Source: Xenopus tropicalis
Lineage: Eukaryota > Chordata > Amphibia > Anura > Pipidae
Assembly (NCBI RefSeq): GCF_000004195.4
Contig: NC_030678.2
Coordinates: forward strand, 84,976,904-85,040,903
DNA length: 64,000 bases
Direction of reading: 5' to 3'
Position 1 is the stretch's first letter; the number at the start of each line of letters is the position of its first letter. This document shows positions 10,700 to 24,044 of the stretch, in pieces. The notes below the pieces were generated by a model, which was not told where the DNA came from, ran no database searches, and saw only the letters and a program-made list of their open reading frames with translations. The translations under genes and the position numbers were made by a program.

Positions 10700-11170
10700 T
10701 GGTTTCATTTTGTAAGTAAGGATTTGTAATTTAAACATAGATATATTTTATTAAATATAATGTTTTATTACAGTGTTTAGTTCTGTTGTTATAGAATATA
10801 TTATATATAGTTAAATTTTAATAGAAAGAAATGTTTAATGTATATTTAATTATATTTATGATGATATGATAGACCTCTTTGGTTGAGTATGTCACCCTCA
10901 GCAATAAGGAAAGGGTAGGGGTTCCCTTGGGGCCTTGCAATTCAGTTGTTGCTACATAAATGTATATAGTTGTGTATAGCTATTTAGATTATTCTTCCTC
11001 ATTTTGTAGAATAGATAGTTTTAGAGTTGTATTGTTGTAGTTTAGGTTTTATTGTCAGTAAGGATTTATAATATAAACATAGATATATTTTTCTAAATAT
11101 AAGGTTTTACAGTGTGTAGTTATATTTTTATAGAAAGAAATGTTTATGGTATTTTTAGTTATAGTTTAAT
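10700..11170 (+). repeat. Diverged satellite edge with extended monomers
   Basis: Two stretches starting at about 10711 and 11055 share 'agtaaggattt.taat.taaac', 'catagatatatttt' and 'atagaaagaaatgttta'. This block of about 100 bp sits between the 'aaggat' and 'aaacaattg' motifs that are adjacent in core monomers. The spacing is about 344 bp. These look like an older, longer form of the satellite unit. Confidence 0.7.
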
Positions 11171-14100
11171 AGATAAACAATTGAATTGCTTTGTCCCCCA
11201 GGGAGTATTGGTCCTTTTTCAGGGGAATTCATGCCCAAAGAGGTCCTTCATTATGGGTTGGTAGAGGGCAGTATGATGGACCTCTTTGGTTTAGTATGTC
11301 ACCCCCAGCAATAAGGAAAGGGTAGGGGTTCTCTTGGGACCTTGCAATTCAATTGTCGCTACATAAATGTATATAGTTGTGTATAGATATTTAGATTATT
11401 CTTGTGTATGTTTTAGAATAGAGTTTTAGCATTTTAGTTTTGTAGTTTAGGTATTACTGTAAGTAAGGATAAACAATTGAATTGCTGGGTCTCCAAGGGG
11501 GTGGGTCCTTTTGCAATGGAGTACATGCTCAAAGAGGTCCTCCTTCATTGCAGGTTGGTAGAGGGAGGTATGATGGACCACTTTGGTTGAGTATGTCATC
11601 CCCAGCAATAAGGAAAGGGTAGGGATTCCCTAGGGGCCTTGCAATTCAATTGTTACATATATGTATGTAGTTGTGTATAGATATTTAGATTATTCTTGTG
11701 TATGTTTTAGAATAGATAGAGTTTTAGCATGTTATTTTTGTAGTTTAGGTATTACTGTAAGTAAGGCTAAACAATTGAATTGCTTGTTCTCCAAGGGGGT
11801 GGGTCCTTTTGCAAGGGAGTACATGCTCAAAGAGGTCCTTAATTGCGGGTTGGTAGAGGGTGGTATGATGGACCTCTTTGGTTAAGTATGTCACCCCCAG
11901 CAATAAGGAAAGGGTAGGGATTCCCTAGGGACCTAGCAATTCAGTTGTCGCTACATAAATGTATATAGTTGTGTATAGATATTTAGATTATTCTTGTGTA
12001 TGTTTTAGAATAGATAGAGTTTTAGCATTTTATTTTTGTAGTTTAGGTATTACTGTAAGTAGGTATAAACAATTGAATTGCTTGGTCTCCAAGGTGGTGG
12101 GTCCTTTTTAAAGGGAGTACATGCTGAAAGAGGTCCTACATTGCGGGTTTGTAGAAGGCGGTTTGATGGACAATCTTTGTTTGAGTATGTCACCCCCAGC
12201 AATAAGTAAAGGGTTTGAGTTCCCTTGGGGCCTTTTCAATTCAATTGTTGCTGCATAAATGTATGTAGTTGTGTATAGATATTTAGATTATTCTTGTGTA
12301 TGTTTTAGAATACATTGAGTTTTAGCATTTTATTTTTGTAGTTTAGGTATTACTGTAAGGATAAACAATTGAATTGCTTGGTCTCCAAGGGGGTGGGTCC
12401 TTTTGCAAGGGAGTACATGCTCAAAGAGGTCCTTCATTGCGGGTTGGTAGAGGGCGGTATGATGGACCTCTTTGGTTTAGTATGTCACCCCCAGCAATAA
12501 GGAAAGGGTAGGGATTCCCTAGGGGCCTTGCAATTCAATTGTTGCTATATAAATGTATATAGTTGTGTATAGATATTTAGATTATTCTTGTGTATGTTTT
12601 AGAATAGATAGAGTTTTAGTATTTTATTTTTGTAGTTTAGGTATTACTGTAAGTAAGGATAAACAATTGAATTGCTGGGTCGTCAAGGGGGTGGGTCCTT
12701 TTGCAAGGGAGTACATGCTCAAAGAGGTCCTTCATTACAGGTTGGTAGAGGGCGGTATGATGGACCTCTTTGGTTGAGTATGTCACCCCCAGCAATAAGG
12801 AAAGGGTAGGGATTCCCTAGGGGCCTTGCAATTCAATTGTTGCTACATATATGTATATAGTTGTGTATAGATATTTAGTTTATTCCTGTGTATGTTTTAG
12901 AATAGAGTTTTAGCGTTTTATTTTTGTAGTTTAGGTATTATTGTAAGGATAAACAATTGAATTGCTTGGTCTCCAAGGGGGTGGGTCCTTTTGCAAGGGA
13001 GTGCATGCTCAAAGAGGTCCTTCATTGCAGGTTGGTAGAGGGCGGTATGATGGACCTCTTTGGTTGAGTATGTCACTCCCAGCAATAAGGAAAGGGTAGG
13101 GATTCCCTAGGGGCCTTGCAATTCAATTGTTGCTACATAAATGTATATAGTTGTGTATAGATATTTAGTTTATTCTTGTGTATGTTTTAGAATAGAGTTT
13201 TAGCGTTTTATTTTTGTAGTTTAGGTATTACTGTAAGGATAAACAATTGAATTGCTTGTTCTCCAAGGGGGTGGGTCCTTTTGCAAGGGTGTACATGCTC
13301 AAAGAGGTCCTTCATTGCGGGTTGGTAGAGGGCGGTATGATGGACCTCTTTGGTTTAGTATGTCACCCCCAGCAATAAGGAAAGGGTAGGGATTCCCTAG
13401 GGCCTTGCAATTCAATTGTTGCTACATAAATGTATATAGTTGTGTATAGATATTTAGATTATTCTTGTGTATGTTTTAGAAATAGAGTTTTAGCATTTTA
13501 TTTTTGTAGTTTAGGTTATTACTGTAAGAGGATAAACAATTGAATTGCTTGGTCTCCAAGGGGGTGGGTCCTTTTGCAAGGGAGTACATGCTCAAAGAGG
13601 TCCTTCATTGCGGGTTGGTAGAGGGCGGTATGATGGACCTCTTTGGTTTAGTATGTCACCCCCAGCAATAAGGAAAGGGTAGGGATTCCCTAGGGGCCTT
13701 GCAATTCAATTGTTGCTACATAAATGTATATAGTTGTGTATAGATATTTAGATTATTCTTGTGTATGTTTTAAAATAGATAGAGTTTTAGCATTTTATTT
13801 TTGTAGTTTAGGTATTACTGTAAGGATAAACAATTGAATTGCTTGGTCTCCAAGGGGGTGGGTCCTTTTGCAAGGGAGTACATGCTCAAAGAGGTCCTTC
13901 ATTGCGGGTTGGTAGAGGGCGGTATGATGGACCTCTTTGGTTTAGTATGTCACCCCCAGCAATAAGGAAAGGGTAGGGATTCCCTAGGGGCCTTGCAATT
14001 CAATTGTTGCTACATAAATGTATATAGTTGTGTATAGATATTTAGATTATTCTTGTGTATGTTTTAGAATAGATAGAGTTTTAGCATTTTATTTTAGTAG

Positions 14101-17100
14101 TTTAGGTATTACTGTAAGGATAAACAATTGAATTGCTTGGTCTCCAAGGGGGTGGGTCCTTTTGCAAGGGTGTACATGCTCAAAGAGGTCCTTCATTGCG
14201 GGTTGGTAGAGGGCGGTATGATGGACCTCTTTGGTTTAGTATGTCACCCCCAGCAATAAGGAAAGGGTAGGGATTCCCTAGGGGCCTTGCAATTCAATTG
14301 TTGCTACATAAATGTATATAGTTGTGTATAGATATTTAGATTATTCTTGTGTATGTTTTAGAATAGAGTTTTAGCATTTTATTTTTGTAGTTTAGGTATT
14401 ACTGTAAGGATAAACAATTGAATTGCTTGGTCTCCAAGGGGGTGGGTCCTTTTGCAAGGGTCGACATGCTCAAAGAGGTACTTCATTGCGGGTTGGTAGA
14501 GGGCGGTATGATGGACCTCTTTGGTTTAGTATGTCACCCCCAGCAATAAGGAAAGGGTAGGGATTCCCTAGGGGCCTTGCAATTCAATTGTTGCTACATA
14601 AATGTACAGTATATAGTTGTGTATAGATATTTAGATTATTCTTGTGTATGTTTTAGAATAGATAGAGTTTTAGCATTTTATTTTTGTAGTTTAGGTATTA
14701 CTGTAAGGATAAACAATTGAATTGCTTGGTCTCCAAGGGGGTGGGTCCTTTTGCAAGGGTCGACATGCTCAAAGAGGTACTTCATTGCGGGTTGGTAGAG
14801 GGCGGTATGATGGACCTCTTTGGTTTAGTATGTCACCCCCAGCAATAAGGAAAGGGTAGGGATTCCCTAGGGGCCTTGCAATTCAATTGTTGCTACATAA
14901 ATGTATATAGTTGTGTATAGATATTTAGATTATTCTTGTGTATGTTTTAGAATAGATAGAGTTTTAGCATTTTATTTTTGTAGTTTAGGTATTACTGTAA
15001 GGATAAACAATTGAATTGCTTGGTCTCCAAGGGGGTGGGTCCTTTTGCAAGGGAGTACATGCTCAAAGAGGTCCTTCATTGCGGGTTGGTAGAGGGCGGT
15101 ATGATGGACCTCTTTGGTTTAGTATGTCACCCCCAGCAATAAGGAAAGGGTAGGGATTCCCTAGGGGCCTTGCAATTCAATTGTTGCTACATAAATGTAT
15201 ATAGTTGTGTATAGATATTTAGATTATTCTTGTGTATGTTTTAGAATAGATAGAGTTTTAGCATTTTATTTTTGTAGTTTAGGTATTACTGTAAGTAAGG
15301 ATAAACAATTGAATTGCTTGGTCTCCAAGGGGGTGGGTCCTTTTGCAAGGGAGTACATGCTCAAAGAGGTCCTTCATTGCGGGTTGGTAGAGGGCGGTAT
15401 GATGGACCTCTTTGGTTTAGTATGTCACCCCCAGCAATAAGGAAAGGGTAGGGATTCCCTAGGGGCCTTGCAATTCAATTGTTGCTACATAAATGTATAT
15501 AGTTGTGTATAGATATTTAGATTATTCTTGTGTATGTTTTAGAATAGATAGAGTTTTAGCATTTTATTTTTGTAGTTTAGGTATTACTGTAAGGATAAAC
15601 AATTGAATTGCTTGGTCTCCAAGGGGGTGGGTCCTTTTGCAAGGGCGTACATGCTCAAAGAGGTCCTTCATTGCGGGTTGGTAGAGGGCGGTATGATGGA
15701 CCTCTTTGGTTTAGTATGTCACCCCCAGCAATAAGGAAAGGGTAGGGATTCCCTAGGGGCCTTGCAATTCAATTGTTGCTACATAAATGTATATAGTTGT
15801 GTATAGATATTTAGATTATTCTTGTGTATGTTTTAGAATAGAGTTTTAGCATTTTATTTTTGTAGTTTAGGTATTACTGTAAGGATAAACAATTGAATTG
15901 CTTGGTCTCCAAGGGGGTGGGTCCTTTTGCAAGGGTGTACATACTCAAAGAGGTCCTTCATTGCGGGTTGGTAGAGGGCGGTATGATGGACCTCTTTGGT
16001 TTAGTATGTCACCCCCAGCAATAAGGAAAGGGTAGGGATTCCCTAGGGGCCTTGCAATTCAATTGTTGCTACATAAATGTATATAGTTGTGTATAGACAT
16101 TTAGATTATTCTTGTGTATGTTTTAGAATAGAGTGTTAGCATTTTATTTTTGTAGTTTAGGTATTACTGTAAGGATAAACAATTGAATTGCTTGGTCTCC
16201 AAGGGGGTGGGTCCTTTTGCAAGGGTGTACATGCTCAAAGAGGTCCTTCATTGCGGGTTGGTAGAGGGCGGTATGATGGACCTCTTTGGTTTAGTATGTC
16301 ACCCCCAGCAATAAGGAAAGGGTAGGGATTCCCTAGGGGCCTTGCAATTCAATTGTTGCTACATAAATGTATATAGTTGTGTATAGATATTTAGATTATT
16401 CTTGTGTATGTTTTAGAATAGAGTTTTAGCATTTTATTTTTGTAGTTTAGGTATTACTGTAAGGATAAACAATTGAATTGCTTGGTCTCCAAGGGGGTGG
16501 GTCCTTTTGCAAGGGTGTACATGCTCAAAGAGGTCCTTCATTGCGGGTTGGTAGAGGGCGGTATGATGGACCTCTTTGGTTTAGTATGTCACCCCCAGCA
16601 ATAAGGAAAGGGTAGGGATTCCCTAGGGGCCTTGCAATTCAATTGTTGCTACATAAATGTATATAGTTGTGTATAGATATTTAGATTATTCTTGTGTATG
16701 TTTTAGAATAGAGTTTTAGCATTTTATTTTTGTAGTTTAGGTATTACTGTAAGTAAGGATAAACAATTGAATTGCTTGTTCTCCAAGGGGGTGGGTCCTT
16801 TTGCAAGGGTGTACATGCTCAAAGAGGTCCTTCATTGCGGGTTGGTAGAGGGCGGTATGATGGACCTCTTTGGTTTAGTATGTCACCCCCAGCAATAAGG
16901 AAAGGGTAGGGATTCCCTAGGGGCCTTGCAATTCAATTGTTGCTACATAAATGTATATAGTTGTGTATAGATATTTAGATTATTCTTGTGTATGTTTTAG
17001 AATAGAGTTTTAGCATTTTATTTTTGTAGTTTAGGTATTACTGTAAGGATAAACAATTGAATTGCTTGGTCTCCAAGGGGGTGGGTCCTTTTGCAAGGGT

Positions 17101-20100
17101 GTACATGCTCAAAGAGGTCCTTCATTGCGGGTTGGTAGAGGGCGGTATGATGGACCTCTTTGGTTTAGTATGTCACCCCCAGCAATAAGGAAAGGGTAGG
17201 GATTCCCTAGGGGCCTTGCAATTCAATTGTTGCTACATAAATGTATATAGTTGTGTATAGATATTTAGATTATTCTTGTGTATGTTTTAGAATAGATAGA
17301 GTTTTAGCATTTTATTTTTGTAGTTTAGGTATTACTGTAAGGATAAACAATTGAATTGCTTGGTCTCCAAGGGGGTGGGTCCTTTTGCAAGGGTGTACAT
17401 ACTCAAAGAGGTCCTTCATTGCGGGTTGGTAGAGGGCGGTATGATGGACCTCTTTGGTTTAGTATGTCACCCCCAGCAATAAGGAAAGGGTAGGGATTCC
17501 CTAGGGGCCTTGCAATTCAATTGTTGCTACATAAATGTATATAGTTGTGTATAGATATTTAGATTATTCTTGTGTATGTTTTAGAATAGAGTTTTAGCAT
17601 TTTATTTTTGTAGTTTAGGTATTACTGTAAGGATAAACAATTGAATTGCTTGGTCTCCAAGGGGGTGGGTCCTTTTGCAAGGGAGTACATGCTCAAAGAG
17701 GTCCTTCATTGCGGGTTGGTAGAGGGCGGTATGATGGACCTCTTTGGTTTAGTATGTCACCCCCAGCAATAAGGAAAGGGTAGGGATTCCCTAGGGGCCT
17801 TGCAATTCAATTGTTGCTACATAAATGTATATAGTTGTGTATAGATATTTAGATTATTCTTGTGTATGTTTTAGAATAGATAGAGTTTTAGCATTTTATT
17901 TTTGTAGTTTAGGTATTACTGTAAGGATAAACAATTGAATTGCTTGGTCTCCAAGGGGGTGGGTCCTTTTGCAAGGGTGTACATGCTCAAAGAGGTCCTT
18001 CATTGCGGGTTGGTAGAGGGCGGTATGATGGACCTCTTTGGTTTAGTATGTCACCCCCAGCAATAAGGAAAGGGTAGGGATTCCCTAGGGGCCTTGCAAT
18101 TCAATTGTTGCTACATAAATGTATATAGTTGTGTATAGATATTTAGATTATTCTTGTGTATGTTTTAGAATAGAGTTTTAGCATTTTATTTTTGTAGTTT
18201 AGGTATTACTGTAAGGATAAACAATTGAATTGCTTGGTCTCCAAGGGGGTGGGTCCTTTTGCAAGGGAGTACATGCTCAAAGAGGTCCTTCATTGCTGGT
18301 TGGTAGAGGGTGGTATGATGGACCTCTTTGGTTTAGTATGTCACACCCAGCAATAAGGAAAGGGTAGGGATTCCCTAGGGGCCTTGCAATTCAATTGTTG
18401 CTACATAAATGTATATAGTTGTGTATAGATATTTAGATTATTCTTGTGTATGTTTTAGAATAGAGTTTTAGAATTTTATTTTTGTAGTTTAGGTATTACT
18501 GTAAGTAAGGATAAACAATTGAATTGCTTGTTCTCCAAGGGGGTGGGTCCTTTTGCAAGGGTGTACATGCTCAAAGAGGTCCTTCATTGCGGGTTGGTAG
18601 AGGGCGGTATGATGGACCTCTTTGGTTTAGTATGTCACCCCCAGCAATAAGGAAAGGGTAGGGATTCCCTAGGGGTCTTGCAATTCAATTGTTGCTACAT
18701 AAATGTATATAGTTGTGTATAGACATTTAGATTATTCTTGTGTATGTTTTAGAATAGATAGAGTTTTAGCATTTTATTTTTGTAGTTTAGGTATTACTGT
18801 AAGTAAGGATAAACAATTGAATTGCTTGTTCTCCAAGGGGGTGGGTCCTTTTGCAAGGGTTGACATGCTCAAAGAGGTACATCATTGCGGGTTGGTAGAG
18901 GGCGGTATGATGGACCTCTTTGGTTTAGTATGTTACCCCCAGCAATAAGGAAAGGGTAGGGATTCCCTAGGGGTCTTGCAATTCAATTGTTGCTACATAA
19001 ATGTATATAGTTGTGTATAGACATTTAGATAATTCTTGTGTATGTTTTAGAATAGATAGAGTTTAAGCATTTTATTTTTGTAGTTTAGGTATTACTGTAA
19101 GGATAAACAATTGAATTGCTTGTTCTCCAAGGGGGTGGGTCCTTTTGCAAGGGTGTACATGCTCAAAGAGGTCCTTCATTGCGGGTTGGTAGAGGGCGGT
19201 ATGATGGACCTCTTTGGTTTAGTATGTCACCCCCAGCAATAAGGAAAGGGTAGGGATTCCCTAGGGGCCTTGCAATTCAATTGTTGCTACATAAATGTAC
19301 AGTATATAGTTGTGTATAGATATTTAGATTATTCTTGTGTATGTTTTAGAATAGAGTTTTAGCATTTTATTTTTGTAGTTTTGGTATTACTGTAAGTAAG
19401 GATAAACAATTGAATTGCTTGTTCTCCAAGGGGGTGGGTCCTTTTGCAAGGGTGTACATGCTCATAGAGGTCCTTCATTGTGGGTTGGTAGAGGGCGGTA
19501 TGATGGACCTCTTTGGTTTAGTATGTCACCCCCAGCAATAAGGAAAGGGTAGGGATTCCCTAGCGGCCTTGCAATTCAATTGTTGTTACATAAATGTATA
19601 TAGTTGTGTATAGATATTTAGATTATTCTTGTGTATGTTTTAGAATAGATAGAGTTTTAGCATTTTAGTTTTGTAGTTTAGGTAGTACTGTAAGGATAAA
19701 CAATTGAATTGCTTGGTCTCCAAGGGGGTGGGTCCTTTTGCAAGGGTGTACATGCTCAAAGTGGTCCTTCATTGCGGGTTGGTAGAGGGCGGTATGATGG
19801 ACCTCTTTGGTTTAGTATGTCACTCCCAGCAATAAGGAAAGGGTAGGGATTCCCTAGGGGCCTTGCAATTCAATTGTTGCTACATATATGTATATAGTTG
19901 TGTATCGATATTTAGATTATTCTTGTGTATGTTTTAGAATAGATAGAGTTTTAGCGTTTTATTTTTGTAGTTTAGGTATTACTGTAAGTAAGGATAAACA
20001 ATTGAATTGCTTGGTCTCCAAGGGGGTGGGTCCTTTTGCAAGGGTGTACATGCTCAAAGAGGTCCTTCATTACGGGTTGGTAGAGGGCGGTATGATGGAC

Positions 20101-21060
20101 CTCTTTGGTTTAGTATGTCACCCCCAGCAATAAGGAAAGGGTAGGGATTCCCTAGGATCCTTGCAATTCAATTCTTGCTACATAAATGTATATAGTTGTG
20201 TATAGATATTTAGATTATTCTTGTGTATGTTTTAGAATAGAGTTTTAGCATTTTATTTTTGTAGTTTAGGTATTACTGTAAGTAAGGATACACAATTGAA
20301 TTGCTTGTTCTCCAAGGGGGTGGGTCCTTTTGCAAGGGTGTACATGCTCAAAGAGGTACTTCATTGCGGGTTGGTAGAGGGCGGTATGATGGACCTCTTT
20401 GGTTTAGTATGTCACCCCCAGCAATAAGGAAAGGGTAGGGATTCCCTAGGGGCCTTGCAATTCAATTGTTGCTACATAAATGTATATAGTTGTGTATAGA
20501 CATTTAGATTATTCTTGTGTATGTTTTAGAATAGAGTGTTAGCATTTTATTTTTGTAGTTTAGGTATTACTGTAAGGATAAACAATTGAATTACTTGGTC
20601 TCCAAGGGGGTGGGTCCTTTTGCAAGGGTGTACATGCTCAAAGAGGTCGTTCATTGCGGGTTGGTAGAGGGCGGTATGATGGACCTCTTTGGTTTAGTAT
20701 GTCACCCCCAGCAATAAGGAAAGGGTAGGGATTCCCTAGGGGACTTGCAATTCAATTGTTGCTACATAAATGTATATAGTTGTGTATAGATATTTAGATT
20801 ATTCTTGTGTATGTTTTAGAATAGATAGAGTTTTAGCATTTTATTTTTGTAGTTTAGGTATTACTGTAAGGATAAACAATTGAATTGCTTGGTCTCCAAG
20901 GGGGTGGGTCCTTTTGCAAGGGAGTACATGCTCAAAGAGGTCCTTCATTGCGGGTTTGTAGAGGGCGGTATGATGGACCTCTTTGGTTTAGTATGTCACC
21001 CCCAGCAATAAGGAAAGGGTAGGGGTTCCCTTGGGGCCTTTCAGTTCATTTGTTAAACAA
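11170..21060 (+). repeat. Satellite array, about 34 monomers of 290-299 bp
   Basis: The box 'aaacaattgaattgc' occurs about every 294 bp at 34 places, from about 11176 to 20877. Most monomer lengths are 290, 294 or 298, set by presence or absence of two 4-bp tandem duplications ('atagatag' near the middle and 'gtaagtaa' before the box); a few units have a 5-bp 'acagt' insertion. Each monomer contains nested inverted repeats (for example 15304-15317 with 15470-15483, and 15362-15372 with 15404-15414). The centre is very homogeneous, while the first units and the last partial unit carry older variants. Some 298-bp units contain an apparent frame of 81 codons, but it is broken in the other length classes, so it is not coding. 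Confidence 0.95.
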
Positions 21061-22400
21061 TTTAAGGAGAAAATATGTCTACGTAGATTTAAACTTTTGC
21101 TGAAATAAAGCAATAGTCACTGTTAAATATTTTTTTCTAAGGTAGTGTATAATGATAAATTAATAAAAAAGAAGGAAATACAGGATTAAGCTCAAATTAA
21201 ATCTAATGTCAGTTGGGTCATTTTCTAGGCTGGCGTATAGATGTTACCGGTCCACTTCCTTCTGCACCTCTTATGTTATGTGTGATTAGCCAGTTAGTGC
21301 ACACACAGAGCAGATCTCCGCACTAAAATGCTTACATTTTTTACCAAAATCCCTCTGTGTATGCTAACAAGCTTAAACAAGCACTGGTGTTTTGGAGGAT
21401 AAATACCAGTGTATGAATACGTATGGCTATAAGTTGAAGCAATAAAGTACATGCCCAATATGTACTTAAAGGCACTATATTTACCTATGTGCAGTAACCC
21501 ATAGCAACCAACCTTTAATTAGCCTTTTTTAACCAGCTGCAGATAAAAACATAAAAAAGACAAACTGTCAGTGGATGCCCAGGTGCAAATTTGCCCAGTA
21601 TCGATAAATTAGCTCTAGTATCTATTATTTTATAATCCCATGAGAGTGAAGTAGCTGTTTTGGGAGAAAAGTTTAGCAGCTTGCTTCTTATAGGTTTATG
21701 CAATACATGGTTTACTACAGGCTACAAAAAAAAGGAGGTAGCATTTACTGATCACATGTTTAAAAATAAACATCCTTTTGCTTGTTATGCACATGAGCTA
21801 ACTTTGGACCTTATATGTCATATGCAAATTACCTTTAATCAATTGTTGCCTAAGGCAAAAGCCTATAGTAAAGGAGTAGAAGGGGCTGAACGGGAATTTT
21901 TTTCCTTATGTGGGAGAATACCTTGAATTGCCTGTAGCTGAGCTGAAGTAATTCTGAAAACTCTTATTGACCAAAAAAATAGCAACAGTTAGTCATATGA
22001 ATACGGTGATACTTCTGTTGCATCCCTGTTGACTAATGGCATACATTGGTGTAGACTACTAAATTAAAAGATTAACATTTTCTTTTAAAGATTTAGAATA
22101 GGAGCTTGCATGGATCAAACAGAAGCCACTCTAGGCGAATAAGGAAATTCTAATGTATATTCATTCCCGAGGTGATAACATGTTCCGGATGGACATTAGA
22201 ATGCATAGCCATACCATTTAGCAAAAACATCTTACTTACTATTTGTATGCATCCATTATTCTCAAAGGTTACACACTTTATATTATTTTATACAAGGGGC
22301 ATGGCAGCTGAAGGACCAAAGGGAATCTATATTTTTCCAAATAACAAAATATTGCATTATTTTAACCACCTGTAGGAGTGTTTATTTTTCTAATGTTACT
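21061..22400. other. Unassigned sequence with weak MITE-like arms
   Basis: 'cagtaacccatagcaacca' near 21491 and 'tttactgatcacatgttta' near 21748 match the two arms of the foldback family at 38452-38612. They are far apart, so this may be one such element disrupted by other DNA. No gene recognised. Confidence 0.35.
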
Positions 22401-22404
22401 ATAT

Positions 22405-22442
22405 TTACACACACACACATACATACATATACATACATATAC
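22405..22442. repeat. Simple repeat (AC/ACAT)n
   Basis: 'acacacacacac' followed by 'atacatacatatacatac' borders the left end of the Tc1 element. Confidence 0.8.
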
Positions 22443-24044
22443 AGTGGCTTGCAAAAGTATTTGGCCCCCTTGAACTTTTACACATTTTGTCACATTACAG
22501 CCACAAACATGAATCAATTTTATTGGAATTCCACGTGAAAGACCAATACAAAGTGGTGTACACGTGAGAAGTGGAACGAAAATCATACATGGTTCCAAAC
22601 ATTTTTTACAAATAAATAACTGCAAAGTGGGGTGTACGTAATTATTCAGCCCCCTGAGTCAATACTTTGTAGAACCACCTTTTGCTGCAATTACAGCTGC
22701 CAGGCTTTTAGGGTATGTCTCTACCAGCTTTGCACATCTAGAGACTGAAATCCTTGCCCATTCTTCTTTGCAAAACAGCTCCAGCTCAGTCAGATTAGAT
22801 GGACAGCGTTTGTGAACAGCAGTTTTCAGATCTTGCCACAGATTCTCCATTGGATTTAGATCTGGACTTTGACTGGGCCATTCTAACACATGGATATGTT
22901 TTGTTTTAAACCATTCCATTGTTGCCCTGGCTTTATGTTTAGGGTCGTTGTCCTGCTGGAAGGTGAACCTCCGCCCCAGTCTCAAGTCTTTTGCAGACTC
23001 CAAGAGGTTTTCTTCCAAGATTGCCCTGTATTTGGCTCCATCCATCTTCCCATCAACTCTGACCAGCTTCCCTGTCCCTGCTGAAGAGAAGCACCCCCAG
23101 AGCATGATGCTGCCACCACCATATTTGAAAGTGGGGATGGTGTGTTCAGAGTGATGTGCAGTGTTAGTTTTCCGCCACACATAGCGTTTTGCATTTTGGC
23201 CAAAAAGTTCCATTTTGGTCTCATCTGAGCAGAGCACCTTCTTCCACATGTTTGCTGTGTCCCCCACATGGCTTGTGGCAAACTGCAAACGGGACTTCTT
23301 ATGGTTTTCTGTTAACAATGGCTTTCTTCTTGCCACTCTTCCATAAAGGCCAACTTTGTGCAGTGCACGACAATAGTTGTCCTATGGACAGATTCCCCCA
23401 CCTGAGCTGTAGATCTCTGCAGCTCGTCCAGAGTCACCATGGGCCTCTTGGCTGCATTTCTGATCAGCGCTCTCCTTGTTCGGCCTGTGAGTTTAGGTGG
23501 ACGGCCTTGTCTTGGTAGGTTTACAGTTGTGCCATGCTCCTTCCATTTCTGAATGATCGCTTGAACAGTGCTCCGTGGGATGTTCAAGGCTTTGGAAATC
23601 TTTTTGTAGCCTAAGCCTGCTTTAAATTTCTCAGTACCTTTATCCCTGACCTGTCTGGTGTGTTCTTTGGACTTCATGGTGTTGTTGCTCCCAATATTCC
23701 CTTAGACAAACTCTGAGGCCGTCACAGAGCAGCTGTATTTGTACTGATATTAGATTACACACAGGTGCACTCTATTTAGTCATTAGCACTCATCAGGCAA
23801 TGTCCATGGGCAACTGACTGCACTCAGACCAAAAGGGGGATGAATAATTCCGCACACCCCACTTTGCAGTTATTTATTTGTAAAAAATGTTTGGAATCAT
23901 GTATGATTTTCGTTCCACTTCTCTCGTGTACACCACTTTGTATTGGTCTTTCACGTGGAATTCCAATAAAATTGATTCATGTTTGTGACTGTAATGTGAC
24001 AAAATGTGGAAAAGTTCAAGGGGGCCGAATACTTTTGCAAGCCA

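Noticed and set aside
11661..20133. Recurring 74-81 codon frame beginning MYIVVYR or MYVVVYR
   Set aside because: It is open only in monomers with both 4-bp duplications and broken in the rest; it reflects satellite homogeneity, not selection.
10700..21060. CRISPR-like array
   Set aside because: Repeats of about 294 bp without unique spacers in a vertebrate genome are a satellite.
22890..23518. Plus-strand frames across Tc1 copy 2
   Set aside because: Antisense shadows of the minus-strand transposase.
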